The notes under the pieces are model-generated. The model saw only the letters and a list, made by a program, of their open reading frames with translations. It did not search any database and was not told the origin of the DNA. A DNA stretch of 64,000 nucleotides from Ensifer adhaerens (lineage in GTDB: Bacteria > Pseudomonadota > Alphaproteobacteria > Rhizobiales > Rhizobiaceae). Below are positions 17,241-26,061 of the stretch, piece after piece (positions within the stretch are counted from its first letter, which is position 1; each line of letters begins with the position of its first letter). The position numbers and the translations under genes were made by a program. Location: contig NZ_CP083349.1 in the NCBI RefSeq assembly GCF_020035535.1, positions 62,001-126,000 on the forward strand. The letters are read 5' to 3'.

Positions 17241-18032
17241 ATGTCGGACGAACGTTTCTATCTGCTGTTCCTGTTGGGATTCTATGCGTTCACCGTCGTC
17301 ACGTACTTTGCCCTGGGCTACGGCCTGACCTGGTTCAACCAACGCAATCCAGAGCGAAAGATCCAGAAGGGGCGCAGTTCCGACAAGCGCCGCAACGCTG
17401 AAATCCGCCAGAGCCTGGCGTCGATGTTCAGTGCCTGCCTGCCGTTGACGATCGGCCTCTACGCCCAGCAGAAGGGCTGGGCACCGGCGCCCTGGAACCT
17501 CACCTGGTGGAATGCAGTGCCGCTCTTCGTGCTCTGCATGTTCCTCTACGACACCTGGTTCTATTTCATGCACCGGCTGCTGCACACCAGGTGGCTCTAT
17601 CCGTTGCACGCCCTGCACCACAAAAGCGTCGCGCCGACGATCTGGAGCACCTATTCGGAGGATGTCTTCGACAACTTCCTGCTGCAGAGCTATTCGGCCG
17701 TCGTCGTCTTTCTCGTCCCGTTTCCGCCCGCGATCCTCATCGGGCACCGGCTGTTCGAGCATTTCAACGGCATGTTCGGGCATTGCGGCTTCGAGTATTT
17801 CGCAGCGTCGACGGCGCGTTATCCGTCGCCCCTGCTGTGCACGACTTTCCACGATCAGCATCATTCCGCGTTCCGCTACAACTACGGCAACTATTTCTCC
17901 TTCTGGGACCGCGTGCTCGGCACGATCTCGCCGCACTATGATCAGCGGGTGAAGACCTTCGAAGAAGAAGGGCCGTCGCTCTCCCTCAAGCCGGTCAATA
18001 CTCCGGTGGAGGCTGCAGAGAAGGCGGACTGA
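17241..18032 (+). CDS. Fatty acid hydroxylase / sterol desaturase superfamily membrane protein
   Basis: A membrane-bound di-iron enzyme of about 263 residues. The histidine clusters are all there: FMHRLLHT (HxxxH), LHALHHKS (HxxHH), HFNGMFGHCG and TTFHDQHHS (HDxHH). Four hydrophobic stretches place the clusters on the cytoplasmic side. The reaction is oxygen-dependent hydroxylation or desaturation of a lipid; in rhizobia, ornithine lipids, carotenoids or fatty acids are possible substrates. The start is uncertain: ATG 17241 has AGG six bases before it, and ATG 17229 is in frame. It is divergent from the nucleotidase gene. It is not an alkane hydroxylase by length. Confidence 0.85.
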   Translation: MSDERFYLLFLLGFYAFTVVTYFALGYGLTWFNQRNPERKIQKGRSSDKRRNAEIRQSLASMFSACLPLTIGLYAQQKGWAPAPWNLTWWNAVPLFVLCMFLYDTWFYFMHRLLHTRWLYPLHALHHKSVAPTIWSTYSEDVFDNFLLQSYSAVVVFLVPFPPAILIGHRLFEHFNGMFGHCGFEYFAASTARYPSPLLCTTFHDQHHSAFRYNYGNYFSFWDRVLGTISPHYDQRVKTFEEEGPSLSLKPVNTPVEAAEKAD

Positions 18033-18187
18033 AACCCCAAGATCCGGAGTTCTTGGCAATAGCCGGACCTGTGTGTTAGATGGCTTGATCTTCCTTGAAA
18101 CAGTGAAGCGATCCAACTCCCTGAAATTATGTAATTTCAGGCGAATGACCGTTTCACACTCTTCCTGAATTGCTCTCGCTCGCAGCC

Positions 18188-19102
18188 ATGGAAACCTGGG
18201 TCCTCATCACCGTCGCCGCGGCATTCCTTCAGAATGTCCGCTCGGCCATGCAGAAACACCTGAAAGGCGTCATGGGCACGACCGGCGCAACCTTCGTGCG
18301 GTTCGGCTTCGGCCTGCCTTTCGCCTTCCTTTATCTGTTCCTGCTCTGGCAGGTGGCGGGCCGTCCGCTGCCGGTGCCAAACGGCACCTTCTTCCTCTGG
18401 GCCGTCATCGGCGGGCTGGCGCAGATCGCCGCGACCTTCCTGCTCGTCCATCTCTTCTCCTTCCGCAACTTCGCCGTCGGCACCGCCTATTCGCGTACCG
18501 AGCCGGCTCAGGCGGCCCTTTTCGGGCTGATCTTCCTCGGGGAGAAGGCAAGCGAGGGCACGCTGGTGGCAATCGCCATCTCGGTCATCGGCGTCATGCT
18601 GATCTCGGTGGCGCGCACCACCCTGAGCCCGCGCACGCTGGTGACCTCGGTATTCTCGCGCACGGCTGGCATCGGCCTGTTGTCCGGCACCTTCTTCGGT
18701 CTTTCGGCCGTCTCCTATCGTTCGGCCTCGCTGGCGCTGGCGCCGAGTCTTCCGGCGCCGGACTACGTGATGCAGGCGAGCTATACGCTCGGTTTCGTCA
18801 TCCTTCTGCAGACTATCGTCATGCTCATCTGGATCGTGCTTCGCGAGCGTGACGAGCTGCCGCGTATCGCGGCTGCCTGGAAACCGGCCTTCATCGTCGG
18901 CTTCGTCGGGGCCTCTGCTTCCTTCGGCTGGTTCATGGCGATGACGCTGCAGCAGGCAGCCGTGGTCAAGGTCGTGGCCCAGGTGGAAATGCTCTTCACC
19001 TTCGCTTCGTCTTTCTTCATCTTCCGCGAATGGATCAACCGGCTGGAGCTCTTCGGCTGCCTGTTGATCGTTCTTGGCGTGGTGATGCTCGTCCTGATCT
19101 GA
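18188..19102 (+). CDS. EamA/DMT-family transporter
   Basis: A 304-residue inner-membrane protein with ten predicted helices, made of two five-helix EamA halves. The second half ends ELFGCLLIVLGVVMLVLI. The glycine-rich, small-residue helices and the phrase RTEPAQAALFGLIFLGE are characteristic of drug/metabolite transporters. The direction and substrate are unknown. The chosen start is the ATG before ETWVLITV; an in-frame TTG six codons earlier is possible. It lies ahead of ada on the same strand with 58 bases between, and shares nothing obvious with it in function. Confidence 0.85.
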   Translation: METWVLITVAAAFLQNVRSAMQKHLKGVMGTTGATFVRFGFGLPFAFLYLFLLWQVAGRPLPVPNGTFFLWAVIGGLAQIAATFLLVHLFSFRNFAVGTAYSRTEPAQAALFGLIFLGEKASEGTLVAIAISVIGVMLISVARTTLSPRTLVTSVFSRTAGIGLLSGTFFGLSAVSYRSASLALAPSLPAPDYVMQASYTLGFVILLQTIVMLIWIVLRERDELPRIAAAWKPAFIVGFVGASASFGWFMAMTLQQAAVVKVVAQVEMLFTFASSFFIFREWINRLELFGCLLIVLGVVMLVLI

Positions 19103-19160
19103 AAAATAGACGCCCGAAAACCGGCGCCGCTGTAAATGCAGGCATGGTAGAACCGCCAGC

Positions 19161-20240
19161 ATGTTGTTCGATCTTCCTTCCGACGAAACGCTTTACGACG
19201 CCTTGATTGCGCGAAGCACAGAGTACGAGGGCGCCGCCTTCGTCTGCGTCAAGACGACAGGCGTCTTCTGCCGCCTGTCCTGCCCCGCCCGCAAGCCGAA
19301 GCGCGAGAACACGATCTTCGTGGGCTCGATCGGCACCTGCCTGGAGACGGGCTTCCGCCCGTGCCAGCGCTGCCGGCCGTTGGCTTCCATCCGCACCAAG
19401 GACTCGCTCGTCGAGGATCTCCTGCGGGCGCTGGAGGCAGCACCGGAACGCCGCTGGAGCGAAGGCGATCTCGTGCGCCGCGGGCTTGATCCTTCGACGG
19501 TCCGGCGCGCCTTCAAACGCAGCCTTGGCATCACCTTTCTCGATCTTGCGCGCCATCGCCGCCTGGGACTTGCCGCCCGCCAACTTGCCGATGGCGGCCG
19601 GGTGATCGATGCCCAGCTCGAAGCGGGATACCAATCGCCGAGCGGCTTTCGGGCTGCCTTCCAGCGGCTGCTCGGTGACGCGCCGGCGGCGGCCCAGGGA
19701 AGGGCCCTGCTTTCCTCCGATTGGATCGAAACGCCGCTCGGACCGATGGTTGCGGTTGCCGATGCGACACACCTCTATTTGCTGGAGTTCCATGAACGCA
19801 AGGCGTTGCCGACGGAACTGGAGGCGCTGAAGCGCGCGACGCGCTCGGCTATCGTCCCCGGCCGGACGGCGCCGATCGACCAGATCGAAAGCGAGCTCAC
19901 GGCCTATTTTGCAGGCGGGACAGGCGGATTCCAGACGCCGCTCGCGCCCGGTGGTACGCCATTTGAGCGCAATGTCTGGGCGAGGCTTGTGAAAATTCCC
20001 GTCGGTGGAACGCGTTCCTATGGTGACATTGCCCGCGAGGTCGCTACGATCCAGTCCGCACGTGCCGTGGCCAAGGCCAACGGCTCCAACCGGATTGCCA
20101 TTGTCATTCCCTGCCACCGTTGCCTAGGTTCGGACGGTTCCCTGACGGGTTACGGCGGTGGGCTTTGGCGGAAACAGTGGCTGCTCCGGCACGAGGCGAA
20201 AGCGAAACCTGTCAGCCTGTTCGTGGAGGAAATGCAATGA
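19161..20240 (+). CDS. ada: Ada-type bifunctional DNA methylphosphotriester/O6-methylguanine methyltransferase and regulator
   Basis: Repairs alkylated DNA and activates the adaptive response. Three parts are seen in 359 residues. First is the N-terminal zinc domain with C37, C41, C68 and C71, where C37 is the expected methyl acceptor from phosphotriesters. Second is an AraC-type helix-turn-helix (about 85-170). Third is the C-terminal methyltransferase with IPCHR, acceptor C318. The whole architecture matches E. coli Ada, with length near 354. The last bases overlap the start of the next gene (ATGA), so both are translated together. Self-methylation would turn it into an activator of its own promoter. 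Confidence 0.93.
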   Translation: MLFDLPSDETLYDALIARSTEYEGAAFVCVKTTGVFCRLSCPARKPKRENTIFVGSIGTCLETGFRPCQRCRPLASIRTKDSLVEDLLRALEAAPERRWSEGDLVRRGLDPSTVRRAFKRSLGITFLDLARHRRLGLAARQLADGGRVIDAQLEAGYQSPSGFRAAFQRLLGDAPAAAQGRALLSSDWIETPLGPMVAVADATHLYLLEFHERKALPTELEALKRATRSAIVPGRTAPIDQIESELTAYFAGGTGGFQTPLAPGGTPFERNVWARLVKIPVGGTRSYGDIAREVATIQSARAVAKANGSNRIAIVIPCHRCLGSDGSLTGYGGGLWRKQWLLRHEAKAKPVSLFVEEMQ

Positions 20241-21007
20241 ACCAGAAGGAAAAGGCGCTCGCCTTTGCTGCCCTGCATCGGAAGGGCGATCCAGTGGTGC
20301 TCTACAACATCTGGGACGCCGGCAGCGCCAAGGCGGTGGCGGATGCCGGCGCCACGGCGCTTGCCACAGGAAGCTGGTCGGTCGCCGCTGCCCATGGGTT
20401 CGGCGATGGCGAGAAGGTGCCGATGACCTGGCTCGCCGATGTCTCGCGGCTGATCGTTGCCTCGACGGAGCTGCCCGTTTCCGTCGATTTCGAAGGCGCC
20501 TACTCCGAAGATCCGGCAACCGGCGCTGCCAACGTCTCGCGCATCCTCGACGTCGGCGCCATCGGCATCAACTTCGAGGACCAAGTGGTCGGCAAGGGCG
20601 GCGTGTATGCCGTCGAAAAACAGGCGGCGCGCATCCGTGCGATACGCGAAATGGCCGACCGGCGGGGCATCCCGCTCTTCATCAACGCCCGTACCGACCT
20701 GTTCCTGCAGGAAGGTGATGAGTCGCGGCACGCTGGCCTTGTCGACGAGGCGATCGCGCGCGGCAAGGCCTTTGCCGAAGCCGGTGCCAACGGCTTCTTC
20801 GTGCCGTGGCTGGTTGATGAGGGCCTGATCGCCAAGGTCTGCGCCGCCTCGAACCTGCCGGTCAACATCATGATGCGCCCGGCCGCACCAGACCTGAAGT
20901 CGCTCGCCCGAGCCGGGGTCTCGCGCGTCAGTTATGGTCCTGGCCCCTATCGGGCGATGATGGAAAAGCTGAATGCCGCGGCGACGGAGATCTATTCGCA
21001 TCGCTAG
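20237..21007 (+). CDS. Isocitrate lyase / PEP mutase family protein
   Basis: A 256-residue (beta/alpha)8 enzyme of the PEP mutase/isocitrate lyase superfamily. The motifs VSVDFEGAYS (magnesium-binding aspartate), GINFEDQV and INARTDLF are conserved. The family cleaves or rearranges C-C or C-P bonds of 2-methylisocitrate, oxaloacetate or phosphonate-type substrates. The isocitrate-lyase KKCGH motif is not present, so true isocitrate lyase is excluded. The substrate is unknown. Its start overlaps the ada stop, an arrangement repeated in related genomes as far as I recall, but no link to alkylation repair is evident. Confidence 0.83.
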   Translation: MNQKEKALAFAALHRKGDPVVLYNIWDAGSAKAVADAGATALATGSWSVAAAHGFGDGEKVPMTWLADVSRLIVASTELPVSVDFEGAYSEDPATGAANVSRILDVGAIGINFEDQVVGKGGVYAVEKQAARIRAIREMADRRGIPLFINARTDLFLQEGDESRHAGLVDEAIARGKAFAEAGANGFFVPWLVDEGLIAKVCAASNLPVNIMMRPAAPDLKSLARAGVSRVSYGPGPYRAMMEKLNAAATEIYSHR

Positions 21008-21156
21008 AGCCCAGGGCTGGGCGTGCCGTGCGGAGCATGGCGCGCCATCTTACCGCGAAATCGTACGGTTTCGGCCACAGCCTGGAAGCGAAATTTCCGC
21101 AATCTTCAGTTTTATCGTGTCTCTGACTGGGGCCCTTCCGGACATAGAGACACGCT

Positions 21157-22686
21157 ATGAAGATTGTCCTTCTCAATCCACCGCATACGGCGATCGGGAG
21201 CCGCATTCCCGACGACCATCTTCCGCCGCTTGGCCTCCTCGCAGTTGGTGGACCGCTGATCGACGACGGCCACGAGGTGCGGCTGATCGATTGTGAGTTC
21301 GGGCCGTTGAGCTTTGCCCAAATTCTCGAACGGGTGCTCGCACATCGGCCGGAACTCGTTCTGATCGGTCATTCCGGCTCGACATCCGCGCATCCGACTG
21401 CCAGCCGCATCGCCAGAGAGATCAAGGCAGCCATGCCGTCGGTTCGGATTGTCTATGGCGGGGTCTTCCCGACATACCATTGGCGTGACGTCCTGAGTGA
21501 AACGGATGTCTTCGATTACATCGTGCGGGGAGAGGGTGAAGAGTCCGTACGGCGGCTCGTTCGTGCCTTGTCCTCCTCAGGATCGTTCAGCGACGTTCCC
21601 GGCATTGCCTATCGTGAAGACGACGGCGTGCCTGTTGCCACCAGGCCTGCAGAGGCGATCGCGGACCTCGACGCTTACCGCATCGGTTGGGAATTGATCG
21701 ATCACCAAGACTACAGCTATTGGGGCGGAAAACGAGCCGTTGTCTTGCAGTTCTCGCGCGGGTGTCCCCATCTTTGCAATTACTGTGGCCAGCGTGGCTT
21801 CTGGACACGCTGGCGCCACCGCGCCCCGGTTGCCTTCGCGAAGGAGATCGCGCGCGTTCATCGCGAACAGGGCGTTGAACTGATCAATCTTGCCGACGAA
21901 AACCCGACCTCGTCACCCAAGGCTTGGATTGCATTTCTGAACGCGATGATCGCCGAAAACGTACCGGTGCAGATCGTGGGCTCGACACGCGCCGACGATA
22001 TCGTGCGCGACGCCGATATCTTGCATCTCTACCGCAAAGCCGGCGTCGTCCTTTGGTTGCTCGGTATGGAAAACACTGATGACGCGACCCTGAAGCTGAT
22101 CAAGAAAGGCGGAACCGTCACCAGCGACAGGCAGGCGCTCGCACTTCTGCGCAAGCACGATATCCTGTCGATGGCGACATGGGTCGTCGGCTTCGAGGAG
22201 GAGCGCCTGAGTGATCTTTGGCGAGGCTTCCGGCAACTGCTTTCCTATGATCCGGACCAGATCCAGGCCCTGTATGTGACGCCGCACCGGTGGACGCCGT
22301 TCTTCGGCCTGGCGAAGGGCCGGACGGTTATCGAACCCGACATTCGGAAGTGGGATTACAAGCATCAGGTGTTGAAGACGAAGCACCTGCATCCGGTTGT
22401 GCTGTTCTGTTGCGTCAAGCTGATCGAGGTTGCGATCCAGGTGCGGCCGAAAGCGTTGACGCGCATCTTCCTTCATCGTGACCGGCAGCAGCGCCACGCC
22501 ATGCGCTGGTATACCCGCATGGGGCGGAGGGTCTGGTTCCATGAACTCTACGAGTTCATGTTCCGACGCCGCCATCTCGATGCGGGGCCTTCACTTCAGG
22601 CATTCTGGGGAGCGCCACAGGAGGCGGAAGAAGAAAGCATGCTGCCGCCGCACAGACGGCGCCCAAATAAAATGGCCGCCGCCTAG
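21157..22686 (+). CDS. B12-binding-domain radical SAM protein (BchE-like)
   Basis: A 509-residue protein with an N-terminal cobalamin-binding Rossmann domain (about 1-150) and a radical SAM core. The [4Fe-4S] cysteines are C203, C207 and C210 in RGCPHLCNYCGQ. The closest memory is the anaerobic Mg-protoporphyrin monomethyl ester cyclase BchE group, from the N-terminus NPPHTAIGSRIPDDHLPPLG and the C-terminal length. No other bacteriochlorophyll gene is present, so this is probably a relative with another substrate, such as a lipid or a cofactor. The cobalamin domain lacks the classic DxHxxG motif (the region reads GHSGSTSAHPT), which is common in this class. It is monocistronic, with a 150-base leader. 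Confidence 0.82.
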   Translation: MKIVLLNPPHTAIGSRIPDDHLPPLGLLAVGGPLIDDGHEVRLIDCEFGPLSFAQILERVLAHRPELVLIGHSGSTSAHPTASRIAREIKAAMPSVRIVYGGVFPTYHWRDVLSETDVFDYIVRGEGEESVRRLVRALSSSGSFSDVPGIAYREDDGVPVATRPAEAIADLDAYRIGWELIDHQDYSYWGGKRAVVLQFSRGCPHLCNYCGQRGFWTRWRHRAPVAFAKEIARVHREQGVELINLADENPTSSPKAWIAFLNAMIAENVPVQIVGSTRADDIVRDADILHLYRKAGVVLWLLGMENTDDATLKLIKKGGTVTSDRQALALLRKHDILSMATWVVGFEEERLSDLWRGFRQLLSYDPDQIQALYVTPHRWTPFFGLAKGRTVIEPDIRKWDYKHQVLKTKHLHPVVLFCCVKLIEVAIQVRPKALTRIFLHRDRQQRHAMRWYTRMGRRVWFHELYEFMFRRRHLDAGPSLQAFWGAPQEAEEESMLPPHRRRPNKMAAA

Positions 22687-22749
22687 AGGAATTCCGGGGA
22701 ACGGATGCTTCCGCGCCCGGAATGGCATGGTTTGAGCTGCATGGTGCTG

Positions 22750-22785
22750 GATCACTCCATCGCTCGCTGAAGCGATGGAGTGATC
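22750..22785. terminator. Perfect 15-bp hairpin between the radical SAM gene and argB
   Basis: The arms 22750-22764 and 22771-22785 are exactly complementary around a 6-base loop. It lies between convergent genes and just 7 bases from the argB stop. There is no T tract, so termination may be rho-dependent or the element may stabilise transcripts. Confidence 0.55.
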
Positions 22786-22791
22786 GCGTAA

Positions 22792-23679
22792 TCAGGGCAC
22801 GATCAGCGTGCCGGCGCCGCGTTCGGTGAAGATTTCGAGCAGCACCGAGTGGGCCGTCTTGCCGTTGAGGATGACGACGCCTTGCACGCCGGCCTTGATC
22901 GCGTCGATGCAGGTCTCGACCTTCGGGATCATGCCGCCGGAAATCGTGCCGTCGGCGATCAATGCGCGGGCCTGGGAAACCGAAAGTTCCTTGATCAGGT
23001 TGCCCTGCTTGTCGAGAACGCCCGGAACGTCGGTCAGGAACAGGAGGCGCGTGGCGTTGAGTGCACCGGCGATGGCACCGGCGAAGGTGTCGGCGTTGAT
23101 GTTGTAGGTGTGGCCGTCACGACCAGGCGCCACCGGTGCGATGACCGGGATCATCTCCGAGCGGGCGAGCAGATCGATCAGCGTGCGGTCGACTTCGACG
23201 ACTTCGCCGACGAAGCCGAGATCGAGCACGCGCTCGATGTTGCTATCCGGATCCTTGATGGTCTTGCGCGCCTTTTCGGCAAAGACCATGTTGCCGTCCT
23301 TGCCGCAAAGGCCGATCGCCCATTCGCCCGTCTGGTTGATGAGCGCCACGATCTCCTTGTTGATCGAGCCGGCGAGAACCATCTCGACGATCTCGACCGT
23401 CTTTTCGTCGGTGACGCGCAGGCCGCCTTCGAACTTCGATTCGATGCCCATCTTCGTCAGCATCGCGCCAATCTGCGGGCCGCCGCCGTGCACGACGATC
23501 GGGTTGACGCCCGACTGCTTCAGAAGCGCGATGTCGCTGGCAAAGGCGCGCCCAAGCTCGCTGTTGCCCATGGCGTGGCCGCCATATTTGACGACAATCG
23601 TCTTGTTCTCGTAGCGCTGCATATAGGGCAGGGCCTGGGTGAGCAGGCGTGCCTGGATTTCACTTTCATTGGCGGACAT
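22792..23679 (-). CDS. argB: Acetylglutamate kinase
   Basis: Phosphorylates N-acetyl-L-glutamate, the second step of arginine synthesis. The protein is 295 residues with the amino-acid-kinase fold. The glycine loop is [12 protein letters not shown] near the N-terminus, and [12 protein letters not shown] binds the substrate. [11 protein letters not shown] and the C-terminal [11 protein letters not shown] are family-typical. The N-terminal helix before the kinase core ([19 protein letters not shown]) is the kind found in arginine-inhibited, PII-regulated hexameric enzymes. The start is ATG at 23679. engB lies nearby on the same strand but is separated by foreign-looking genes, so argB seems to have its own promoter. 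Confidence 0.96.
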   Translation of the reverse strand: MSANESEIQARLLTQALPYMQRYENKTIVVKYGGHAMGNSELGRAFASDIALLKQSGVNPIVVHGGGPQIGAMLTKMGIESKFEGGLRVTDEKTVEIVEMVLAGSINKEIVALINQTGEWAIGLCGKDGNMVFAEKARKTIKDPDSNIERVLDLGFVGEVVEVDRTLIDLLARSEMIPVIAPVAPGRDGHTYNINADTFAGAIAGALNATRLLFLTDVPGVLDKQGNLIKELSVSQARALIADGTISGGMIPKVETCIDAIKAGVQGVVILNGKTAHSVLLEIFTERGAGTLIVP

Positions 23680-23826
23680 GGCGTACCCTCGAAAAATACC
23701 GGCTGCTGTTTAGCGCAAGTTCCGGACCGATGGAATGATCGGCGAGCAAGATAAAGCCGGAATGACAGGGCTGGTGCTCGGCGCATCGTGCCCTACCTTG
23801 CCGACAGGTGTAAACCAGCAGGGAAC

Positions 23827-24063
23827 GTGATTGACGAAGCCCGCGATTTGTCTGATCCTGCTGCGGATCCGGAAAAATTGGCGGTTTTCAAGCGCAAGGG
23901 GCAGGTGGATCGATGCCTGCATGGAGGAGCTTGAAGGACCGCAACACTGTGTGGCGGAGGTCTTTTTCACCGGGAACCGGAGGAGTCTTCGTCGCCGCTG
24001 AACACGATGCGGTCTTGGTTGAGGCGTAGCCTCATGAAGGTACGAGAGCGTAGGGAGCGATGA
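23827..24063 (+). pseudogene. Remnant of an ECF sigma factor gene (SigK-like), frameshifted and N-terminally lost
   Basis: Translated in two frames, this stretch gives the C-terminal half of an ECF sigma factor. Frame 1 from 23827 reads ARDLSDPAADPEKLAVFKRK up to 23919. One base later, frame 2 gives MEELEGPQHCVAEVFFTG, the sigma-4 helix region. Frame 1 resumes at 24001 with NTMRSWLRRSLMKVRE, the recognition helix. The stop TGA overlaps the ATG of the anti-sigma gene, as in intact sigK-rskA pairs. Region sigma-2 is missing, and part of the helix-turn-helix is lost by a small deletion, so no functional sigma factor is made. The upstream bases 23680-23826 contain nothing I recognise. Confidence 0.75.
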
Positions 24064-24788
24064 CAGCACCAACCCCAGAGGGCCGGGATTTCCGCCGCGA
24101 CGAAGTGATCGCCGGGGAATATGTTCTTGGCGTTCTGTCCGCCGATGATCGCCGCAAGGTCGAGGCTCGCCTTGTCTCCGATCGCAACTTTGCCGCCATG
24201 GTCGACCGTTGGCAGAGCAACCTGTCTTCCTTCAATGAAGCCTACGAGGTGCTTGCTCCGCCGCCCCGAATGCTTTCCGCCAGCGAGCGGCGGTTTCTTG
24301 AACAGTCGCGACCCGCACCAATGGGGCCGCCGCGCGGAGGACTTTGGCGTTCGCTGCCGCTGTGGCGCGGTCTCGCGCTGGCTTCGCTCGCAACGCTGAC
24401 GGTGATCGGCGCATCCATGGCCGGCCTATTCGACGCGCCGACGACCAAGGCGTCGCTGGTGGCCGAATTATCAGGCAAGGCCAACGGCGCGATCGATCTC
24501 GTCGCCCGTTTCGATCGGGTTACGGGTCATCTGAAAGTGACGCCGATCGCTACCGTCCAGCCCGAGCAGAAGTCCCTTGAACTCTGGCTGGTCAACGGCA
24601 GCAATCCTGCGATCTCGCTTGGCGTGCTGCCGCAGACGGGTGAGGGCGAAATCGCCGTGCCCTCCCTGTACCAGCAACGAATGTCCGCCGGTTCGGTCTT
24701 CGCTGTCAGCGTCGAGGCCTCTGGAGGATCGCCGACCGGGCAGCCGACCGGGCCGTTTATTGCACTCGGCAAGGCGCGAAAGTTCTGA
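24060..24788 (+). CDS. RskA-like anti-sigma factor
   Basis: A 242-residue single-pass membrane protein. The N-terminal cytoplasmic anti-sigma domain (about 10-75) has the typical EVIAGEYVLGVLSADDRRKVEARL. A membrane helix is at about 103-120 (LALASLATLTVIGASMAGLF). The periplasmic RskA domain follows, with LWLVNGSNPAISLGVL. It normally binds an ECF sigma factor encoded immediately upstream, and its ATG overlaps the stop of that gene's remnant. With the partner decayed, it may bind another sigma factor or be on the way out, although its own frame is intact. Confidence 0.83.
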   Translation: MTAPTPEGRDFRRDEVIAGEYVLGVLSADDRRKVEARLVSDRNFAAMVDRWQSNLSSFNEAYEVLAPPPRMLSASERRFLEQSRPAPMGPPRGGLWRSLPLWRGLALASLATLTVIGASMAGLFDAPTTKASLVAELSGKANGAIDLVARFDRVTGHLKVTPIATVQPEQKSLELWLVNGSNPAISLGVLPQTGEGEIAVPSLYQQRMSAGSVFAVSVEASGGSPTGQPTGPFIALGKARKF

Positions 24789-24817
24789 TCTCGATCACAG
24801 GGGCCGAAGGAGGTTCC

Positions 24818-25318
24818 ATGATCAGCAGGCGTGTGTTCTTGATGGCAGGTACCGCGTTCGCCGCAGCCGCGGCAATCCGCGGCCTTGCTCCTTTTGCCTG
24901 GGCGAGCGCGACACAGACCTTCGAGATCGTCAAGACAGATGCGGAGTGGCGGGCGATCCTGACGGACGACCAGTATCGGATCCTGCGGCACGAGGACACG
25001 GAGCGCCCCTTCACCAGCGCCCTCAATCACGAAAAGCGCGAGGGTGTCTTTCGATGCGCCGGCTGTGCGCTTCCGCTCTATTCGTCCGAGGCGAAGTATG
25101 ACAGCGGCACAGGCTGGCCGAGCTTCTGGCAGTCGCTGCCCGGTGCCGTGGCGACGCGAGATGATACGTCCCTGCTCATGACCCGCACGGAGTGCCATTG
25201 CCGCCGCTGCGGCGGACACCTGGGCCATATCTTCGACGACGGCCCGCCACCGACCGGCAAGCGCCATTGCATCAATGGCCTGGCGCTTGCCTTCGTACCG
25301 GCGGCCAAATCAAGCTAG
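24818..25318 (+). CDS. msrB: Exported methionine-R-sulfoxide reductase MsrB
   Basis: Reduces methionine-R-sulfoxide in periplasmic proteins. The 166-residue protein begins with a twin-arginine signal, SRRVFLMAG, and a hydrophobic stretch (about 5-30). The SelR domain follows. The zinc ligands are C80, C83, C128 and C131, and the catalytic cysteine is C151 in KRHCINGLAL. No resolving cysteine is obvious elsewhere, so reduction probably needs a periplasmic thioredoxin-like partner. It lies 29 bases after the anti-sigma gene on the same strand. That placement suggests the lost sigma factor once drove an oxidative-stress regulon including this gene; this is inference. Confidence 0.9.
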   Translation: MISRRVFLMAGTAFAAAAAIRGLAPFAWASATQTFEIVKTDAEWRAILTDDQYRILRHEDTERPFTSALNHEKREGVFRCAGCALPLYSSEAKYDSGTGWPSFWQSLPGAVATRDDTSLLMTRTECHCRRCGGHLGHIFDDGPPPTGKRHCINGLALAFVPAAKSS

Positions 25319-25361
25319 CCACTGCCGGCTGGAGCGCCTTGCATCCGGTGTTTCCCGGGGC

Positions 25362-25901
25362 TTAGAACGACCCGGCCGGCGGCGAGGCTGCCGCGGCACC
25401 GGAGAGTGCCGCTTGCAGCTTCTGCTCCTGCTCTGGCGAAAGCGACGTCTTCAGGACACGGCCACGCAGGTCCGGGAATTCGGCGAGCACCTTCTCGGGC
25501 TGTACCTTGCGCACGAGGATGAACAGCGCCGAGGAATTGTTCGGGATGGTGTTGCCGAGCGATTTTATGAACTCGTCGTCGATGCCGTAGTCGGCCAGCG
25601 AGCCGGAGAGAGCGCCGGCACCGGCGCCGAGGGCGCCGCCGATCGCAAAGCCTGCCAGCGGGTTGAGGAAGAGAAGGCCGACGAGCCCGCCCCAGATCGA
25701 ACCGGAGAGCAGCCCGGACGTCGCGCCGACGGCGGTCAGGTTCAGGCTCTGCTTCAGATGAACCTTGCCTTCCGTGTCGCGCACGACGACGACCGCGTCC
25801 TCAAGGTCGATCAGGTATTCCTTCTTCAGCCCGGCAAGCCGGACCAGAACCTTATCGGCTTCCTCGGGGGAATCGAACCCGACAACGATCAAATCGGACA
25901 T
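25362..25901 (-). CDS. DUF1269 family membrane protein
   Basis: A 179-residue protein with the N-terminal MSDLIVVGFDSPEEADKVL and the phrase LEDAVVVVRD of DUF1269. A long glycine/alanine-rich hydrophobic middle (about 58-108) forms a membrane hairpin. The C-terminal third (ALFILVRKVQPEKVLAEFPDLRGRVLKTSLS) is a soluble domain typical of the family. Function is unknown; members are often stress-related. Its promoter region, 160 bases upstream to engB, faces the opposite way to no other gene. The start is well supported by AGGAGAG. Confidence 0.83.
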   Translation of the reverse strand: MSDLIVVGFDSPEEADKVLVRLAGLKKEYLIDLEDAVVVVRDTEGKVHLKQSLNLTAVGATSGLLSGSIWGGLVGLLFLNPLAGFAIGGALGAGAGALSGSLADYGIDDEFIKSLGNTIPNNSSALFILVRKVQPEKVLAEFPDLRGRVLKTSLSPEQEQKLQAALSGAAAASPPAGSF

Positions 25902-26061
25902 GTCTCTCTCCTATCTCTGGCCACGCCACCGAACTGGACGCAACGCAGAGATAGAGCGGATTGCATGTCGGGGTAGTGACAGAGATCAAAGACTTTGAGG
26001 TGATCGGTCTTGTCGGGAGCGAGCAACTCGGGCCGCGCTTCGAACGAAAGTCGGAATTACC

